Shown: positions 59,925-64,000 of the stretch, in pieces
Layout: every line of letters begins with the position of its first letter
Position numbering within the stretch: the stretch's first letter is position 1
Assembly (NCBI GenBank): GCA_023091665.1
Contig: JALJCQ010000024.1
Location: forward strand, 620,001 to 684,000
DNA length: 64,000 nt
Origin: Pythium myriotylum
Taxonomy: Eukaryota > Oomycota > Peronosporomycetes > Pythiales > Pythiaceae
Direction: 5' to 3'
Position numbers and translations under genes: made by a program
Notes under the pieces: generated by a model
The model's database searches: none
Told to the model about the DNA's origin: nothing
The model's input: only the letters and a program-made list of their open reading frames with translations

Positions 59925-61242
59925 TATGCTCTAGTTCGCTACACGACGGAAATTTGCAAACTGGGAAGATTCAAAATGCAAGAGAACCTCTCGAACAACG
60001 TGCTTTTCTTCTAAGCGTCGCCGAGCGACGGTTTAGAAGATTTGTTCAACTAGGGTTTGTCGTGCTTTCTGCGTCTGCGTTACAGCAGAACGACCTTTCG
60101 GTGAGCGCACCTGAAGGGGTTCCAGATAACTGCTTTCAACTGGAGACCTGCTCCATTCGTGTTGCCGCAGATCACCCATCTGCCAAGCTGGGATCTCCGT
60201 CGACTGCAGAAATCGGACTTCTCGTTGGCCAGTGAAGAGTCAAGCGTGGGGCTGGAGGTCCGTTGATTAGTACCCCACCAAACGGTGCGCACCCGTTCCC
60301 CATCAGAATCGCTGGGTTTCTGCGCTCAATCCACTGACCACGCCCCCTGAAACGCGCCCAGAGCCATTCAACTTCAGTGAAGTATCGGGGGTTACGTAGT
60401 GGAAGAAGGACGATGAAACGTGAAGAATGAAAATGAAAAGAATCCAAGTCTCGTCAAAAGCAAGAGGGGTTTTGTCATGAACACCAAAGAATACAGATTT
60501 CAGCACACACAAAATCCAACACTTGGATTGAGCCAAGGGCTGTGGAGTTAACATGACCGTGGTGCATCGTTTCGAGCCGGACATTCCGCAACACCGTACG
60601 ACGACCTGTCCAGGGAAACGATGCCTATATAGCTTAGTCCGTGCTGCATTTGGTTTCTCTAGCTGGTCTCCCTGCTGTGTCCTTGGAAATGCTGGATTTA
60701 GCTGGGTATTCTAAGCGGAAGGACGACTTTGGTCCAATCGCGCCTGGATCATGAAGAGGTGCAACGTTCGACTTGTCACGAAACCGGTCGGGGAATCGGT
60801 ATATCAGCGAGAGCAACAGCGAGGAGATCGACGACGCAGCCGAAAGATCTCCCAGACGAGCCAGCCGAAGCGAATGCTGCCGCGTGATTCGCTCTGTCGT
60901 GGAGAAATATCCCCAAGATACTCGTATCTTCAGGCTTCGCGAAGACAGGGACCCGCCGTCGCCAGCCTCAGACCTTTACGAATAATTACAATTCAACATA
61001 TGATTGTATTGATTGATACAAATAAATCAAACTAAAGTCGTAATTTCGAATTGAAACGAAACCCTGTCCAATCCAATCACATGAGTTGCACTTCGTAGTC
61101 CTTCAAACGCTCACAAGCCAAACGAGCACGAGATGCGCCGTCCGTGCTGGACGCGGCGCGCTTCGCCCTCGCGGCGCAGTGTCGAACGAGGAGCCGAGGC
61201 CGCGTCGTCACTACCCAGCGAGAAAGAGGAGAGCCGCGAGCC
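59925..61242. other. 1.3-kb intergenic region
   Basis: Two adjacent CCAAT boxes at 61068-61077 lie ~165 bp before the DUF3638 ATG. 60985-61060 is AT-rich. A frame ending at 60985 (..CCRVIRSVVEKYPQDTRIF..) has protein-like composition but no ATG, and may be a gene remnant or unspliced exon. No other gene seen. Confidence 0.45.
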
Positions 61243-64000
61243 ATGAGCGACGCCGAGCTGAACGCGATCTTCCGCTTCAGCTTCCAGCGCCCCAGCGACG
61301 TGCAGTCGTCCGAGTTCTGCGACCAACTGCGTGAGCTTTTGGACGCCACGGTGCGCTCGATCGTGGACGAAGGTCGGCGCAACCTTGACGACGTTGCAAG
61401 CGACCACGAGGAGGAAGACGAGGACGATCTCGAGGATCCGCTTGTCCATGACCGAGATGTGCCCCTCGAGGTTTTCACGACCAGCGACATCAAGCTGCTC
61501 GAGCAAGCCAGACGCGAGTATAGTGCGCGTGGTCCGAGTCTGTCGGGGGCGCCGGTGAAGGGCGAGATCTGGACGGACCGATGGTACCCAAAGTATGCGG
61601 CCGTGCTTCAGATGGAGTGTGTGAGCTTCGGCGTGGTGAGGCTACGACTGCTGGGGCTCGATGGATGGGAACGCGTGGTGCACCACTTGCCAGGCGACGA
61701 GAGTGTCCACAGTGCTGTACCGAGGACGTATCAGTTGCTGCATTGTGGCGAGATGGAGTGGGGAAGGCGCAGTGACTTTTACTCCAATTTGACCACGGAG
61801 ATCGAGGAGGCCATCAAGAGGACGAAGAACGAGCGCCCTGCATTGCCTGGTGACGGGCCAGGGCACCAGAAGACACCTTCGTTTTTATGCGCGTGTATTC
61901 GAACGGCGTTGACGATGTGTGACGAAGATTCAAAGCTGCAGTTCACGCCGAACGGCGGGATGACGGACGTAGGACGTCACACGGGTGGCGCCTCTCGAGA
62001 CACGTGCTGGCCGTTGGTCTACTTTTCGCTCATGCATGCACTTCCAAGGAATCGAGCAGTGTTCGAGAAGACTATGCTACGGGTAAAGAGTGGGTTGATC
62101 CGCATTCAGCTGAGCCAGATTCATGTGGGGGACGACACGAAGTCATTTTGGGACAAAGCAAACACGATCTTTGCGATGCTTCAAGATATCGTCGTTTGCA
62201 CGACAGTGCTAATTGACCGCGGTTATGTTGGCCCAACGTTGGAGCATGATTGTTTGCAATGGCGTGCACGGCTCGACAAAACAATAGAGGACTGGAATAC
62301 CCGGATTCGTGAGAGATGCAAACTACCAGACGACGAAGAAATCAAGAGTTTTTGCTCCACGCCAGCTTTTCCAAGACTTTCTCAGCCAGAGCTACATGAC
62401 TTCAACTGCTCAGCTCCAGATAGTATGGGACGAGAAATTGCACTTGCTGAGGCTAAAAAACAAGGATTTGAGGTCATTGACGCGATGTCATGCTCAGCTG
62501 AGTCCTTACTTGCATTCCTCAAATCGATCACGCCCAAGAGTTCTGTGGAGCATGTACTTGTTGGTTTTCGTGGCGTAGAAGTCTGGATGTGGGGTGTTGC
62601 TGATCATCTTGAGCTCTCGAGGAAACAAGTTCCCTCTCCCGAGAACTTGCGCGAGATCGTGGATTGGTGTGATCACTTTCGCGCAATGCTGCCTGATGAT
62701 TCGACATTTGCACCGACAGCGCGTGTAACGACAAATAGCAAAGTATTGCTGGTCAAATGGATCGCGTATTGTGCCTGTCACAAAGCCTGTTGCGAAAAGT
62801 ACACAGAGCTCAAGAGACACAAGCTTGCCCTAGATTCATCACGACTAAGCCCTCTACTACTCCCTGAGGAGCTTTCTCGCACTGCTCTAAAGCAAGTTGT
62901 CGCTTACATTCAGAAGTGGAACCGCCAGAAGTTTCTACGGAAACCAGTCTTCCACTTTAGCGATCCTGACGGTACATTGGATTTTTCTCGTCAGATGTGT
63001 TACAAACTCAGCGACTACACGGAAATGTATCGGTACCAACAACACGTCTGGCAAACGCAGATTCAAAACCAGTGGAACGGGATTGAGAGGCGAAAGCACC
63101 GTGTTCAGGTTTTGCGTGAAGAGATTTCGAAGACGTCGAATGAAGTCGCGGCTCTTCGCGATGAGCGGTTGTCAATTTCTAGGTCGAGCTCTTGGGCTCG
63201 CTATACTCAACTTCAGGAGCTGGACAAGAGGATTCAGCAATTAGACGCAACGTACGTGACGTTGGAAAGCGAGAAGAATAAGCTGCTCAGGTTACCCGAG
63301 TTCGCTATCTCTCCGCTTCCATATCTCGAGAGGGAAGCCCAGACTTTGCTCTTTCTGATGTACATTCCAGAGGACCTCGACATCCTGTCGAGCTTGACGG
63401 GGCTGGCCCAGCGAGACCTTGGCCCGAACAGCTGGGGGAGTAATCAGCCATCGAAAATTTCCTGGCATGATCACTTTGTACGACATCACCAACCACGCTA
63501 TTCGGGTAATGCAACACGTTACACAGCCTGCTTTGCCTCGGTCTTGAACGTACCCACAAGTCATGGGCCGGCCTCGATAGATGATGTCTACTCACGTGAC
63601 GACTTCGAGAACAAATGCGCTTGGTATCCGAGCACTGACAGAAACATTTGCCTTCTTTGGAAAGACCGAGAGGACATCCCGGTTGATCCCTTCCAGATTC
63701 GCGAAATCGTCTCTAAACAGCATTTTTTGGCGGAGGTTTCGTCTGACAAAGACATGGAATGGGCAGCGATGTACCCTGGTGGACCGAGGCGAGGAAATGA
63801 AACTTACGCGAAGGCCAACTTGATTCGAATGGCCAGTAATAACTTTACTGGTTATGCCGCACTCGGATCTTTGCGTTCCCAGCCGACACAGCAGCTGAGG
63901 TGTGTTTTTGGTGCTCTCGAAGCTAACAACCTAGACTGGTCTTCACGAACAGTAGCAGCCGTCGTTGAAGAGGCAGTCTTTCAGGTGGGTAAGCTCTCGG
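61243..64000 (+). CDS. DUF3638/DUF3645-type giant protein, N-terminal part (3' partial)
   Basis: Open from ATG 61243 to the window edge, 919 codons without a stop; I read the frame codon by codon. Same start as the disrupted paralogue (MSDAELNAIFRF). Near-identical stretches: PLVHDRDVPLEVFTTSD and RLRLLGLDGWERVVHHLPGD. Between them is an acidic insert (DHEEEDEDDLEDP) not in the paralogue. Beyond residue ~180 similarity drops but stays colinear: GGMTDVG.HTGGA.RDTCWPLV, IAYC.CHK.CCE, a coiled-coil-like stretch (~610-690), and the end EEAVFQVGKLS that aligns with the first stop of the remnant. CAG-GTGGGT at 63982-63990 could be a donor, so the visible part may be exon 1. Function unknown. Confidence 0.85.
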   Translation, partial: MSDAELNAIFRFSFQRPSDVQSSEFCDQLRELLDATVRSIVDEGRRNLDDVASDHEEEDEDDLEDPLVHDRDVPLEVFTTSDIKLLEQARREYSARGPSLSGAPVKGEIWTDRWYPKYAAVLQMECVSFGVVRLRLLGLDGWERVVHHLPGDESVHSAVPRTYQLLHCGEMEWGRRSDFYSNLTTEIEEAIKRTKNERPALPGDGPGHQKTPSFLCACIRTALTMCDEDSKLQFTPNGGMTDVGRHTGGASRDTCWPLVYFSLMHALPRNRAVFEKTMLRVKSGLIRIQLSQIHVGDDTKSFWDKANTIFAMLQDIVVCTTVLIDRGYVGPTLEHDCLQWRARLDKTIEDWNTRIRERCKLPDDEEIKSFCSTPAFPRLSQPELHDFNCSAPDSMGREIALAEAKKQGFEVIDAMSCSAESLLAFLKSITPKSSVEHVLVGFRGVEVWMWGVADHLELSRKQVPSPENLREIVDWCDHFRAMLPDDSTFAPTARVTTNSKVLLVKWIAYCACHKACCEKYTELKRHKLALDSSRLSPLLLPEELSRTALKQVVAYIQKWNRQKFLRKPVFHFSDPDGTLDFSRQMCYKLSDYTEMYRYQQHVWQTQIQNQWNGIERRKHRVQVLREEISKTSNEVAALRDERLSISRSSSWARYTQLQELDKRIQQLDATYVTLESEKNKLLRLPEFAISPLPYLEREAQTLLFLMYIPEDLDILSSLTGLAQRDLGPNSWGSNQPSKISWHDHFVRHHQPRYSGNATRYTACFASVLNVPTSHGPASIDDVYSRDDFENKCAWYPSTDRNICLLWKDREDIPVDPFQIREIVSKQHFLAEVSSDKDMEWAAMYPGGPRRGNETYAKANLIRMASNNFTGYAALGSLRSQPTQQLRCVFGALEANNLDWSSRTVAAVVEEAVFQVGKLS

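Noticed and set aside
59954..60235. Secreted-effector-like frame with a hydrophobic stretch
   Set aside because: It starts at TTG, the hydrophobic part is internal, and there is no RxLR or similar motif.
60689..60754. Short ATG frame MLDLAGYSKRKDDFG.. before the 60985 frame
   Set aside because: It stops after 21 residues and no splice arrangement joined it to the next open frame.
1..64000. CRISPR arrays, insertion sequences, rRNA or LTR elements
   Set aside because: No regularly spaced repeats, transposase or integrase domains, rRNA-like sequence or long terminal repeats were seen; the window is eukaryotic.

Overview
The window is nuclear DNA from a eukaryote, most likely an oomycete (stramenopile). 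Genes are densely packed and mostly intronless, and the few introns are 58-90 bp with GT..AG ends. Several genes have the oomycete core-promoter signature, an initiator of the TCATTYY type followed directly by a CAATTT-like flanking element, for example at 30126-30147 and 41658-41677. I infer the clade from these traits; I could not place the species.

Layout. 1-6472 holds most of a UBR1-type N-recognin ubiquitin ligase (5' end outside the window). 6634-10207 carries three tandem genes for small intracellular proteins with an N-terminal F-box and a LamG/concanavalin-A-like beta-sandwich. 10270-16001 holds TAF2 and a PH-domain protein transcribed divergently from a 168-bp spacer. 16132-21003 (minus strand) holds a pseudokinase-PDZ-LamG protein and an F-box protein with two LamG domains. 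23281-35677 holds housekeeping genes: poly(A) polymerase, an importin-alpha-like armadillo protein, a P2-type cation ATPase and a four-exon GDP-mannose pyrophosphorylase (GMPPB). 36499-45845 carries five more F-box-LamG genes with an aquaporin among them. 46244-48301 carries three copies of an unrecognised ~150-residue protein. 48793-64000 contains a decayed DUF3638/DUF3645 giant gene (minus), a multi-pass membrane protein, and a second DUF3638-type gene (plus) that is open to the window edge.

The main theme is the LamG module: ten genes with eleven LamG domains, nine genes with an F-box and one with a pseudokinase plus PDZ. Nearly all end in a shared tail resembling CSRPxER. None has a signal peptide, and four begin with an N-myristoylation-like MGxxxS. 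A reasonable hypothesis is a set of SCF-type substrate receptors that recognise glycans, lipids or glycoproteins through an intracellular lectin-like fold, with the pseudokinase protein as a scaffold carrying the same module. This is inference from domain architecture. The UBR1 gene next door fits a ubiquitin theme but may be there by chance.

The DUF3638 pair is a head-to-head duplication. The minus-strand copy has four in-frame nonsense codons and one frameshift, while the plus-strand copy is open throughout its visible 919 codons. Patches of near identity at their 5' ends suggest gene conversion.
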